Numbered from the stretch's first letter, positions 1 through 8,184 are shown. The stretch: 10,250 bases of DNA from Thiotrichales bacterium (GCA_024762895.1 JANTGN010000085.1:1-10250), one strand, 5' to 3'. Made by a program: numbers and translations. The notes: a model not told the origin generated them from the sequence alone.

Positions 1-1878
1 GTCCATATTGCACGTATGCTGGGTAAGTTTAATCACCCGTCGGCCATCGAGGCCCTGCAAAAGATCACCTATGACTCCAATAAGCTGGTGCGCATGGAGG
101 CCGTTAAATCCCTGACCGAGATGGGTGTAGACCTGGATCTGAAAATGCTGATCCATTTACTGGCCGATCCGGATATGCGTATCCAGGAGCTCTCGATCAA
201 GGCCATTGTCAGGATGAATGCGCCCAATACCGTGGAATATCTCATCGACCCCCTGCAGGACGACGATGAATATGTCCGCCGTGCTGCGGTTGAGGTGCTC
301 AATGAGGTGGCCACGGCTGATTCCATCAAGGATCTGCTGCAGGTGATGAAAGACCGTGACTGGTGGGTACGCGAACGGGCAGCCGATGCCCTGGCCAAGA
401 TTGGTGGGCCCAAGGTCATTGAGGCCATGCTCGAGCTGATCAAGGATGACGACAAGTTTGTACGTCGCACGGCCATCGAGGTCATTAATAGCAGCAAGGA
501 TCCACGCACCGTCGATTACCTGATTGAGGCCCTGGAAGATGAGGACTGGTGGGTACGCGAACGTACCGTAGATGCCCTGGCGGCAGTTGGCAGCCGCAGG
601 GCCGTCAAACCCCTGCTGGCCCTGGCCGAACAGGATGAGCGTGCGCGCCCCGTCGTGATGCAGGCCCTGGCCAATATAGGTGACCAGTCCGTGGCGGTTG
701 ATCTGTTGCATTATCTGGAAGACCCGGAGCCCAATGTGCAGATGGAGGCGCTCAATGCGCTGGCCGTGCTGGCCGATGAAGTCGATGCGGATAAAATCAA
801 TCAAACCATCTTTTCCGCCACCGAAAAGGCCAATGAGGAGGTGCGTGAACTGGCCACGCAGGTGGTTAAGGAAATCACCACTCGTTTCCCTCACTCGGGA
901 TCCGGCGAGAAGACTCCATCAGAGAAGATGCGTGACTCCCTGATAGAAAGCCGTGGTCTTGAGCCGGAGCGCCCATCGGATACGGGCACGGTCGAGACCC
1001 AGCAGATGGATAGCATCATCAAGTCGGGTAGCGAGATCATCAACCTGGAGGACATGAAGCCAGGGCAGATGATCGGAGACCGATATCAGTTTGTGCGCAA
1101 GGTTGGAAAGGGGGCCTTTGGTACGGTCCTGCTGGTCAATGATACCTTTGTCGATGAACAGATCATCCTGAAATTTATCAATACCCAGCTGGCAGCGGAT
1201 GAGTCTGCCATCAAGCGCTTCATACATGAACTGCGCTACACGCGAAAGATCACGCATGAAAACGTCATTCGAATCTACGATCTCCTGAATTTTGGTGACT
1301 GGCAGGCGATCTCGATGGAGTATTTCGATAGCCATACCCTGGGGCAGGAGATCAAAAACCATCAGGCCCTGGATGTTCAGAAGGCCCTGAAAATCCTGAT
1401 TCAGATTACCAAGGGGATGCAGACGGCACATAATGCCGGCGTCATACACAGGGATATGAAGCCACCGAATATACTCATTAATGATGAGGGCCTGGTAAAG
1501 GTGGTGGATTTCGGCATCGCCGCGGCCGCTCGAAACACCGAGACGCGTCTGACCAAGACCGGTACCCTGGTAGGTACGCCTACCTATATTGCGCCTGAGC
1601 AGGTGCTGGGTAAGCCGGTGGATAACAGAACCGACATCTATAGTCTCGGTATTATCATGTATGAGATGCTTTCGGGTAATCCGCCCTATACAGGGGATGA
1701 TTACATGTCACTTATGTATCAGCATGTTCAGGGCACCGCGCCCTTGCTGTATACCAAGTATCCTGATGTATCCAAGACGCTCAGTGCCGTGGTTGCGAAG
1801 ACCATGGCGGTTGAACCGGATAAGCGTTACCAGAGCATGGATGAGTTACGTGAACGTCTCGAACTGTTGCTGGAGTAA
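1..1878 (+). CDS. HEAT-repeat / Ser-Thr protein kinase fusion (5' partial)
   Basis: The frame is open to the left edge. Residues before the first Met (base 16) already fit a HEAT helix, so the true start lies upstream. Numbering from that Met, about residues 1-290 are consecutive PBS-lyase-type HEAT repeats of roughly 31 residues. A polar linker follows (about 290-350), then a Hanks-type kinase domain (about 355-620). All catalytic elements are visible: glycine loop GKGAFGTV (364-371), Lys386, helix-C Glu405, HRDMKPPN loop (Asp480, Lys482, Asn485), DFG (498-500) and APE (526-528). It should therefore be an active RD-type Ser/Thr kinase. No membrane segment or PASTA domain is seen, so it is probably cytosolic. 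HEAT arrays usually bind proteins, and here could position the kinase on a partner. It lies 5 bp before a PilT gene whose ribosome binding site abuts this stop codon. A link to pilus retraction is inferred from that arrangement alone. Confidence 0.93.
   Translation, partial: VHIARMLGKFNHPSAIEALQKITYDSNKLVRMEAVKSLTEMGVDLDLKMLIHLLADPDMRIQELSIKAIVRMNAPNTVEYLIDPLQDDDEYVRRAAVEVLNEVATADSIKDLLQVMKDRDWWVRERAADALAKIGGPKVIEAMLELIKDDDKFVRRTAIEVINSSKDPRTVDYLIEALEDEDWWVRERTVDALAAVGSRRAVKPLLALAEQDERARPVVMQALANIGDQSVAVDLLHYLEDPEPNVQMEALNALAVLADEVDADKINQTIFSATEKANEEVRELATQVVKEITTRFPHSGSGEKTPSEKMRDSLIESRGLEPERPSDTGTVETQQMDSIIKSGSEIINLEDMKPGQMIGDRYQFVRKVGKGAFGTVLLVNDTFVDEQIILKFINTQLAADESAIKRFIHELRYTRKITHENVIRIYDLLNFGDWQAISMEYFDSHTLGQEIKNHQALDVQKALKILIQITKGMQTAHNAGVIHRDMKPPNILINDEGLVKVVDFGIAAAARNTETRLTKTGTLVGTPTYIAPEQVLGKPVDNRTDIYSLGIIMYEMLSGNPPYTGDDYMSLMYQHVQGTAPLLYTKYPDVSKTLSAVVAKTMAVEPDKRYQSMDELRERLELLLE
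230..600 (+). repeat. Two-unit HEAT superrepeat inside the kinase gene
   Basis: The HEAT helices alternate between two flavours with exact 31-residue spacing. Flavour A is DDDEYVRRAAVEVLN at residues 82-96 and DDDKFVRRTAIEVIN at 144-158. Flavour B is DRDWWVRERAADALAKIG at 113-130 and DEDWWVRERTVDALAAVG at 175-192. The period of the pair is 62 residues (186 bp). A 20-bp stretch encoding DWWVRER is identical in both B copies (bases 358-377 and 544-563). This points to duplication of a two-repeat block. Outer limits are approximate. Confidence 0.8.
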
Positions 1879-1883
1879 TTTGC

Positions 1884-2969
1884 ATGGCGCGTATTGATGC
1901 CTTTTTAAAACTCGGTCGTGAGCAGGGCTGCTCCGATGTCCATCTCGCGGTTGGCATTCCTCCCATGCTGCGTATGAATGGCGACCTGATGCCAATTCGT
2001 TTTCGTGAATTGCGTGATACCGAGCTGGCAGGTTATATCAATGAGATCCTGACCGAATCCCAGAAAAAGAAATTCCGTAGTGGTGATGATCTGGATTTTT
2101 CCTATATGTCACCTGGTGTTGGCAGGTTTCGTGTCAATGTATTCAGAAAGCTTAGCGGTATTGGCGCCACATTCAGGGATATACCCCTTGAGACACCAAG
2201 ACTGGAAGATCTGGGCCTGCCACCCATCCTGGAAAAATTCACCGAGTATCACCAGGGGCTGATCCTGGTGACCGGTTCTACGGGCACGGGCAAATCAACC
2301 ACCCTGGCGGCGATGATTGATTACATCAATCGCCAGAGAAAGGTCAATATCATCACCCTGGAAGACCCTGTTGAGTTTGTTCATGAGAGCAAGCAGGCCC
2401 AGGTGATTCAACGCGAGGTCGAGACCCATGTGCCTTCATTTAAGGATGGACTGCGGGCAGCACTACGTGAAGATCCTGATGTTATCCTGGTTGGGGAATT
2501 GCGTGATACCGACACCCTGACCATGGCCATGATGGCGGCAGAAACGGGGCATCTGGTCCTGGGAACCATGCATACGACCTCAGCGGTCAAGACCATAGAC
2601 CGTATCCTCGATGGCCTGCCTGCGGAATTACGTGATCAGGGCAAGGTGTTTTTATCCCAGAACCTGCATGCGGTCATCACCCAGGTTCTGGTCAAGACCG
2701 CTGAAGGGCGTGGGCGCAAGGCCATGGTAGAGATCATGACCATGAATCATGCCATCGCTCGTTTGATCACGACCGATAAGACCTTCCAGATTCCTTCCCA
2801 GTTGCAGACCGGCAGGGCGCAGGGTATGCAATTACTCGATCAGGCCCTGCTGGATGCGATCGAACTCAATGAAATCGATCCTGATGATGCCTATTTACAT
2901 GCCACGGACAAACAGCAGTTCCAGCGTTTTGTCACCGATCCCAGCCTGTTACCCAACGTGGAAATCTGA
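1884..2969 (+). CDS. pilT: PilT-family type IV pilus retraction ATPase (first copy)
   Basis: A 361-residue secretion-type ATPase, close to the usual PilT length (about 345). PilT hexamers sit at the cytoplasmic base of the type IV pilus and use ATP to depolymerise pilin, driving twitching. The N-terminal PAS-like half has SDVHLAVGIPPMLR (17-30) and GVGRFRVNVF (78-87). Next come Walker A GSTGTGKST (131-139), the Asp box ITLEDPVEF (157-165), Walker B VILVGELRD (200-208, catalytic Glu205) and the His box LGTMHT (226-231). The stretch AETGHLV...HTTSA.KTIDRI is typical of PilT. IARLITTDK (291-299) sits where PilT proteins have the retraction motif AIRNLI and is diverged from it. The ATG is preceded by GGAG (1872-1875), directly before the TAA of the kinase gene. 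The second copy follows in the same operon. PilU is less likely, because the region before Walker B reads REDPDVILVGELRD as in PilT. Confidence 0.93.
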   Translation: MARIDAFLKLGREQGCSDVHLAVGIPPMLRMNGDLMPIRFRELRDTELAGYINEILTESQKKKFRSGDDLDFSYMSPGVGRFRVNVFRKLSGIGATFRDIPLETPRLEDLGLPPILEKFTEYHQGLILVTGSTGTGKSTTLAAMIDYINRQRKVNIITLEDPVEFVHESKQAQVIQREVETHVPSFKDGLRAALREDPDVILVGELRDTDTLTMAMMAAETGHLVLGTMHTTSAVKTIDRILDGLPAELRDQGKVFLSQNLHAVITQVLVKTAEGRGRKAMVEIMTMNHAIARLITTDKTFQIPSQLQTGRAQGMQLLDQALLDAIELNEIDPDDAYLHATDKQQFQRFVTDPSLLPNVEI

Positions 2970-2979
2970 GGCCTGATGC

Positions 2980-4044
2980 ATGGAATTTAATATAGACGAC
3001 TACCTGAAGGAAACGGTGCAGAAGGATGCCTCGGATCTTCATTTGATCGCCGGTCAATATCCCAGGATACGCCACTATGGTGAGCTGCAGGCACTCGAAG
3101 AAATGGTGCTTGATAATGAACACCTGACGAACCAGCTCTATGAAATCACACCCTCGGCAGCGATGAAGGAATTCGAACGTGCCGATCAGGCAGACTTTGC
3201 CTATAACATCGAAGGTGTGGCCCGTTTTCGTGTCAACATGTTACGACATATTAATGGGGTAGGCGCCATCTTCAGGACCATTCCGGCCTCGGCCTTTACG
3301 CTGGATGAGTTGAAGATGCCGGAAATCATCAAGAGTTTTTGTCGAAACAGTAATGGCCTGGTGCTGGTGACGGGTAAAACGGGGTCCGGTAAGTCAACAA
3401 CGCTGGCGGCCATGATTGATCATATTAACTCTACTACCAAGGGTCATATCATTACGATAGAAGACCCTATCGAGTTCGTTCATCAACGCAATAAATGTTT
3501 GTTGTCGCAGCGTGAAGTGGGTGTGCATACCTCAAGTTTTGCGGCGGCGCTGAGATCCGCCCTGCGTGAAGATCCGAATGTCATCCTGGTGGGTGAGTTA
3601 CGCGACCTGGAGACCATGAGGTTGGCCGTTACGGCCGCTGAAGTTGGTATCCTGGTATTTGGTACACTGCATACGAATAGTGCGGCCGCCACGGTAGATC
3701 GTATCGTGAATGCCTTCCCGGCCAATGAGCAGTCGCAGGTGAGGGCGATGCTTTCGACCTCCCTGCGTGCGATTGTTTCTCAGCAACTGTTGCGTAAGGC
3801 CGATGGCAAAGGTCGGGTGGCAGCCATTGAATTGCTGGTCAATACCTCGGCCGTCTCTAACCTGTTGCGTGAAGGTAAGACCGAGCAACTGGAATCTGCC
3901 CTGCAGAGCGGATCTTCTCAGGGTATGCAAACCATGGATAATGCCCTCAAGGCCCTGCTGGATCGCCGCGAAATCACTGGTGAAGAGGCCTACCGTCATG
4001 CCACCAACAAGGCACTGTTCCAGGCCTTTGCCACTGACGATTAA
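2980..4044 (+). CDS. pilT: PilT-family type IV pilus retraction ATPase (second copy)
   Basis: A 354-residue paralogue of the preceding gene, starting 10 bp after its stop. Its ribosome binding site GAGG (2968-2971) overlaps the upstream TGA. Domains are in PilT order: N-terminal SDLHLIAGQYPRIR (18-31), GVARFRVNML (79-88), Walker A GKTGSGKST (132-140), Asp box ITIEDPIEF (158-166), Walker B VILVGELRD (201-209, Glu206) and His box FGTLHT (227-232). AVSNLLREGK (291-300) is close to the PilT AIRNLIRE motif. The C-terminal third (GKGRVAAIELLVNT, SQGMQTMDNAL, ITGEEAYRHA) recalls PilU, so by position it may play the PilU role next to PilT. The catalytic region (REDPNVILVGELRD) is PilT-like. All ATPase residues are present, so it should be active. 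It is the last gene of the operon and converges on ubiG. Naming it pilT rather than pilU is uncertain. Confidence 0.9.
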   Translation: MEFNIDDYLKETVQKDASDLHLIAGQYPRIRHYGELQALEEMVLDNEHLTNQLYEITPSAAMKEFERADQADFAYNIEGVARFRVNMLRHINGVGAIFRTIPASAFTLDELKMPEIIKSFCRNSNGLVLVTGKTGSGKSTTLAAMIDHINSTTKGHIITIEDPIEFVHQRNKCLLSQREVGVHTSSFAAALRSALREDPNVILVGELRDLETMRLAVTAAEVGILVFGTLHTNSAAATVDRIVNAFPANEQSQVRAMLSTSLRAIVSQQLLRKADGKGRVAAIELLVNTSAVSNLLREGKTEQLESALQSGSSQGMQTMDNALKALLDRREITGEEAYRHATNKALFQAFATDD

Positions 4045-4081
4045 ATTCAGGAACCCTGGCTGGACTAGCCAATAGGAGGCA
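4045..4081. other. Convergent junction between the pil operon and ubiG
   Basis: Only 37 bp separate the two stop codons. A 5-bp stem, TGGCT (4057-4061) / AGCCA (4067-4071), is visible, but neither strand has a T run after it, so I do not call a terminator. The two transcripts probably overlap at their 3' ends. Confidence 0.4.
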
Positions 4082-4795
4082 TTACTCGGGTCTCTGGCAG
4101 GCAAGCAGGTAATTGACGTCGATATCCTGACCCAGTCGATAGGATCGGCTGAAGGGGTTGTAGGTCATTCCCGTCAGATCCAGTGTCTCCAGTCCTGCAT
4201 GTCGTGCCCATTCGGTAAGCTCTGATGGGCGAATGAACTTGGAAAACTCATGTGTACCCTTGGGGAGTATGTTAAGGACATATTCCGCGCCAATAATGGC
4301 AAACAGGAAGGACTTGGGGTTGCGGTTCAGGGTGGAAAAGATGACCTGGCCGCCCGGCCGGACCAGTTTGGCGCAGGCCTGAATTACGGATGAGGGGTCC
4401 GGGACGTGTTCCAGCATCTCCATGCAGGTCACGACATCAAAGGTTCCTGCGGCCTCTTCGGCGAGTTCCTCGGCTGGTATGCGTCGGTATTCGATCCTGA
4501 TTCCTGTCTCAATCTGATGCAGGCGTGCCACCGACAGGGGGGCTTCGCCCATATCGATACCGGTAACCTGGGCCCCTTTTTGCGCCATGGATTCGGACAA
4601 GATACCACCGCCACAACCCACATCGACGATGCGTTTGTCTTTCAGCCCCCCGGCATGTTTCTCTATGTAATCAAGCCTGAGGGGATTGATATCGTGGAGG
4701 GGCTTGAATTCACTGGTTGGGTCCCACCAGCGATGGGCCAGTTCTTCAAACTTGGCTATCTCGTTGTAATCGACGTTGACTGAGCGCTGGCGCAT
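4082..4795 (-). CDS. ubiG: UbiG, ubiquinone 3-O-methyltransferase
   Basis: UbiG carries out both SAM-dependent O-methylations of ubiquinone synthesis at the inner membrane surface. The 237 residues match the family along their full length. The N-terminus has EIAKFEELAHRWWDP and EFKPLHDINPLRL, followed by SAM motif VDVGCGGG (57-64) and acidic GIDMG (79-83). CMEMLEHVPDP is at 124-134, and FSTLNRN with the membrane-binding loop to LPKGTH spans about 153-182. The C-terminus has the usual DVNYLLACQ. I chose the ATG at 4795 because it has AGGAG 8 bases upstream and gives the family length (about 240). The frame stays open to a TTG at 4825 (10 more residues, MPNTAPGASY), but that TTG is only 3 bp from the upstream stop and lacks an equally good site. 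It is cotranscribed with the MTA deaminase gene, with a 33-bp gap. The TAA faces the pilT stop across 37 bp. Confidence 0.96.
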   Translation of the reverse strand: MRQRSVNVDYNEIAKFEELAHRWWDPTSEFKPLHDINPLRLDYIEKHAGGLKDKRIVDVGCGGGILSESMAQKGAQVTGIDMGEAPLSVARLHQIETGIRIEYRRIPAEELAEEAAGTFDVVTCMEMLEHVPDPSSVIQACAKLVRPGGQVIFSTLNRNPKSFLFAIIGAEYVLNILPKGTHEFSKFIRPSELTEWARHAGLETLDLTGMTYNPFSRSYRLGQDIDVNYLLACQRPE

Positions 4796-4803
4796 ATAGC
4801 TTG

Positions 4804-4808
4804 CTCCT
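4804..4808 (-). promoter_or_regulatory. Ribosome binding site that decides the ubiG start
   Basis: On the minus strand AGGAG lies 8 bases before the ATG at 4795. This supports the 237-residue form over the longer TTG-started form at 4825. Confidence 0.7.
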
Positions 4809-4828
4809 GGGGCCGTGTTGGGCAAAGT

Positions 4829-6142
4829 TTAAGATCGGATTTTATCACGCCATTCGCTGGCCCTGGCGATCAATTCTTCCTCATCAAGGCTGGTTAGCTG
4901 GCGATTTTTCAGCAGCTGCCGACCCGCTACCCAGACATTCGTTACCTGGTTGCGGCTGGCAGAATAAACGATCTGGGAAACCGGGTGGTACAGCGGTGAG
5001 GTCTCCAGGCGGTCCAGGTCGATGGCCGTGATGTCGGCGGCCTTGCCGGTTTCGAGGGAGCCGGTGATTTCCCCCAGCCCCAGGGCTTCTGCACCACTGA
5101 GCGTGGCCATGCGCAATGCGGCATGTGCGGGCAGGGCAGAGGCATTATTGGCAGTGACCTTGGCCAGTAAGGCGGCGCTACTCATTTCGCCCATCATGTC
5201 CAGATCGTCATTGCTGGCAACGCCATCGGTGCCCAGGGCCACGGTAACCCCTTTGCGCAAAAGTTTATCTACCGGACACAGGCCACTGGCGAGTTTCAGG
5301 TTCGATTCCGGGCAATGAATCACTCGGACGCCACGCTCTGCCACCAGGTCTATGTCCGCGTCTGAGAGTTGCGTCATATGAACCGCAAGAAAATCCGGAG
5401 ACAACAGGCCAAGTTCATCCAGGCGTTGCAATGGCCGATGACCTGTTTCCTTTTCTGCAGTGGCGACTTCTTCGGTGGTTTCATGTACATGCATGTGAAT
5501 AGGAAGGTTGAGTTCATGGGCCAGCATCCGAATGCGTGATAGAGGCTGGTCTGAGACGGTGTAGGGTGCATGCGGGGCGAAGCAACTTCCGATCATGGCC
5601 TCACCCTTGATCTGATCATACAGATCAAGGGCCTTACCGATATACTCATCGGCATCCTGGGCCCAGATGGTGGGGAAGTCGATCACGATCAGGCCGATCA
5701 TGGCGCGTATGCCACTATTGATGGCGACGCGTGAAGTGACATCCGGGAAAAAATACATGTCGTTGAAGCAGGTGGTGCCGCTGCGCAGCATCTCGGCGAT
5801 AGCTAGCTGGGTACCATCATGGACAAAGCTCTCACTGACCCACTGGGCCTCGGTTGGCCAGATATGTTGTTCAAGCCATTGCTTAAGTGGCAGGTCATCG
5901 GCCATACCCCGCATCAGGTTCATGGCAGCGTGGGTGTGCGTATTCACAAAACCTGGAATCAGGGCATGCCCCTGTAGGTCGTGTTCGATGCTGGCCTGAA
6001 ATTGATCAGAGAGGGTGGCCGTTGGTCTGATGGCTTCAATGCGGCCATCATGGATGACAAGACTATGGTCCTCAAGGACCACGCCCGCAGGTTCAACTGG
6101 AATGATCCAGCGGGCGTGGATAATACTGTCGACTTGTTGCAT
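4829..6142 (-). CDS. mtaD: 5-methylthioadenosine / S-adenosylhomocysteine deaminase (TRZ/ATZ amidohydrolase)
   Basis: A 437-residue metal-dependent amidohydrolase of the MtaD/TRZ-ATZ family, which deaminates MTA (to methylthioinosine) and often S-adenosylhomocysteine. Visible motifs: ALIPGFVNTHTH with metal ligands His69 and His71, SGTTCFNDMYF (121-131), FAPHAPYT (188-195), HMHVHETTEE with His218 and Glu221, AVHMTQL with His255, HCPESNLKLASG (276-287) and GTDGVASNDDLDM with Asp306. The tail (GSLETGKAADITAIDLD) is the usual outer beta-sandwich strand. Length is normal. In Pseudomonas the homologue beside ubiG, mtnA and gyrA is an MTA deaminase feeding MtnA through methylthioinosine phosphorylase, so that substrate is preferred here by context. 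The ATG at 6142 has no clear Shine-Dalgarno sequence, and a hairpin lies just upstream. It follows mscS by 46 bp and precedes ubiG by 33 bp, so a shared transcript is likely. Guanine or cytosine deaminase activity is less likely. Confidence 0.92.
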   Translation of the reverse strand: MQQVDSIIHARWIIPVEPAGVVLEDHSLVIHDGRIEAIRPTATLSDQFQASIEHDLQGHALIPGFVNTHTHAAMNLMRGMADDLPLKQWLEQHIWPTEAQWVSESFVHDGTQLAIAEMLRSGTTCFNDMYFFPDVTSRVAINSGIRAMIGLIVIDFPTIWAQDADEYIGKALDLYDQIKGEAMIGSCFAPHAPYTVSDQPLSRIRMLAHELNLPIHMHVHETTEEVATAEKETGHRPLQRLDELGLLSPDFLAVHMTQLSDADIDLVAERGVRVIHCPESNLKLASGLCPVDKLLRKGVTVALGTDGVASNDDLDMMGEMSSAALLAKVTANNASALPAHAALRMATLSGAEALGLGEITGSLETGKAADITAIDLDRLETSPLYHPVSQIVYSASRNQVTNVWVAGRQLLKNRQLTSLDEEELIARASEWRDKIRS

Positions 6143-6154
6143 AGGGCTAGGAAG

Positions 6155-6179
6155 GGATTGCGAATATTGCGCGCAATCC
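6155..6179 (-). promoter_or_regulatory. Hairpin between mscS and mtaD
   Basis: On the minus strand GGATTGCG and CGCAATCC form an 8-bp perfect stem around a 9-base loop; a further G-T pair can be added. The inner part also contains the palindrome ATTGCGCGCAAT (6166-6177), giving a competing fold. The hairpin ends 12 bases before the mtaD ATG, where a Shine-Dalgarno sequence would be expected and is not seen. It is not followed by a T run, so it is a poor classical terminator. Translation control, partial termination or mRNA processing are all possible. Confidence 0.4.
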
Positions 6180-6188
6180 TAACCTGCT

Positions 6189-7040
6189 TTATGTGGCGTT
6201 GGAAACGCCGTCGACATGTACGTCCATCTGGGGATAGGGAATACTGATGCCTTTTTCGTCAAAGGTCAGTTTAACGGCCTCGAGGAATTCCCATTGTACG
6301 GCCCAGTAATCGCCAGACTTGACCCAGGGGCGGACCACGAAATTGACGCTGCTGTCGGCCAGTTCGGCGACGGCAATCACAGGGGCGGGCTCGGCCAGAA
6401 TGCGTTCATCACCCTTGATCAGGGCCTCCAGGGTGTCTCTCGCCAGTTTGATATCCGCGTCATAGCCGATGCCAATCGTCATGTCGATGCGGCGTGTATC
6501 CCGAGCTGAAACATTCACGATGGTTCCACCATAGATCTGGCCATTGGGTACGATCATCTCCTTGTTATCACCTGTACGGAAAACCGTATTGAAGATACGA
6601 ATCTCCTCGACGACACCGGCAACGCCACCCGCTTCGACAAAATCGCCAATCTTGAAGGGCTTGAAGACGATGAGCAGTACGCCGGAGGCAAAGTTGGCCA
6701 GGGTACCCTGCAGGGCCAGACCGACGGCCAGGCCGGCGGCACCGATCAGAGCAATGAGTGAGGTGGTGTTGACCCCTAACTGGTCGAGGGCTGCGATAAT
6801 AACGAAGAGGGTAAGCAGGCCGCCCAGCATCGAGGCAATGAAATTAATCAGAAGTGTGTCGACCTTGCCTTTCTCCATCAGTTTTTTACTGAATTTGACG
6901 ATCAGCTTGGTCAGCCAGCGACCAATCACATAAATAAGAATGGCAAAGATAATGTTATCCAGCCAGGGCAGAACATACTGGTTAAACAGATCAATGGGAT
7001 TGTGTTCCAGTAATTTCTCAGGATTGAGGTTTTCGTTCAT
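6189..7040 (-). CDS. mscS: Small-conductance mechanosensitive channel MscS
   Basis: An inner-membrane channel that opens under membrane tension and releases solutes on hypo-osmotic shock. At 283 residues it matches E. coli MscS (286) in length and layout. Predicted membrane helices are TM1 at about 26-48, TM2 at about 66-86 and pore-lining TM3 at about 94-127. TM3 carries the Ala/Gly packing pattern GAAGLAVGLALQGTLANFASG. The cytoplasmic domain follows: KPFKIGDFVEAGGVAGVVEEI, IVPNGQIYGGTIVN, the alpha-beta part with IGYDADI, and the closing strand IPYPQMDVHV (267-276). The ATG at 7040 has GGAG 7 bases upstream. It is first in a minus-strand operon with mtaD and ubiG, and diverges from mtnA across 106 bp. 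A small 6-bp hairpin (GGCGTT/AACGCC, 6195-6209) lies in its last codons. A metabolic link to its neighbours is not obvious. Confidence 0.96.
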   Translation of the reverse strand: MNENLNPEKLLEHNPIDLFNQYVLPWLDNIIFAILIYVIGRWLTKLIVKFSKKLMEKGKVDTLLINFIASMLGGLLTLFVIIAALDQLGVNTTSLIALIGAAGLAVGLALQGTLANFASGVLLIVFKPFKIGDFVEAGGVAGVVEEIRIFNTVFRTGDNKEMIVPNGQIYGGTIVNVSARDTRRIDMTIGIGYDADIKLARDTLEALIKGDERILAEPAPVIAVAELADSSVNFVVRPWVKSGDYWAVQWEFLEAVKLTFDEKGISIPYPQMDVHVDGVSNAT

Positions 7041-7065
7041 GGAGCTACTCCGTATTATTGTTTCT

Positions 7066-7096
7066 TTGACGCACAGGGCTCGTACTTTTGTACAAT
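7066..7096 (+). promoter_or_regulatory. Candidate sigma-70 promoter of mtnA
   Basis: TTGACG (7066-7071) and TACAAT (7091-7096) each match consensus at five of six positions, but are separated by 19 bp, longer than ideal. Transcription would begin near 7103, about 44 bases before the ATG. A small inverted repeat GTAC-TTTT-GTAC (7082-7093) overlaps the -10 element. No riboswitch-sized leader is present. Confidence 0.45.
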
Positions 7097-7121
7097 AACC
7101 CTCTTACTTAAACAGGGTCAA
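7092..7121 (-). promoter_or_regulatory. Candidate sigma-70 promoter of mscS-mtaD-ubiG
   Basis: On the minus strand TTGACC (7116-7121) is followed after 18 bp by TATTGT (7092-7097, four of six matches). The -10 element overlaps the -10 of the opposing mtnA promoter on the other strand. The leader to the mscS ATG would be about 45 bases. Confidence 0.35.
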
Positions 7122-7136
7122 TGATTGGCTGTCATC

Positions 7137-7141
7137 AGGGG
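7137..7141 (+). promoter_or_regulatory. Ribosome binding site of mtnA
   Basis: AGGGG lies 5 bases before the ATG at 7147 and supports that start. Confidence 0.6.
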
Positions 7142-7146
7142 TATTC

Positions 7147-8184
<1,038 letters not shown>

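Noticed and set aside
157..894. Minus-strand 245-codon open frame opposite the HEAT repeats
   Set aside because: It mirrors the repetitive, GC-biased HEAT coding strand. It has no recognisable domain, no supporting context, and fully overlaps a strongly supported gene.
919..1449. Minus-strand 176-codon frame opposite the kinase domain
   Set aside because: Antisense shadow of the kinase catalytic domain, with no family resemblance.
4057..4071. Possible bidirectional terminator between pilT and ubiG
   Set aside because: Only a 5-bp stem and no T run on either strand.
3598..4104. Minus-strand 168-codon frame across the end of the second pilT
   Set aside because: Antisense to conserved PilT sequence and overlapping the ubiG stop. 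No motif.
7041..7146. SAM or SAH riboswitch upstream of the methionine-salvage gene
   Set aside because: The gap is 106 bp with a predicted leader of about 44 bases. I see no multi-helix fold or conserved SAM/SAH riboswitch core.
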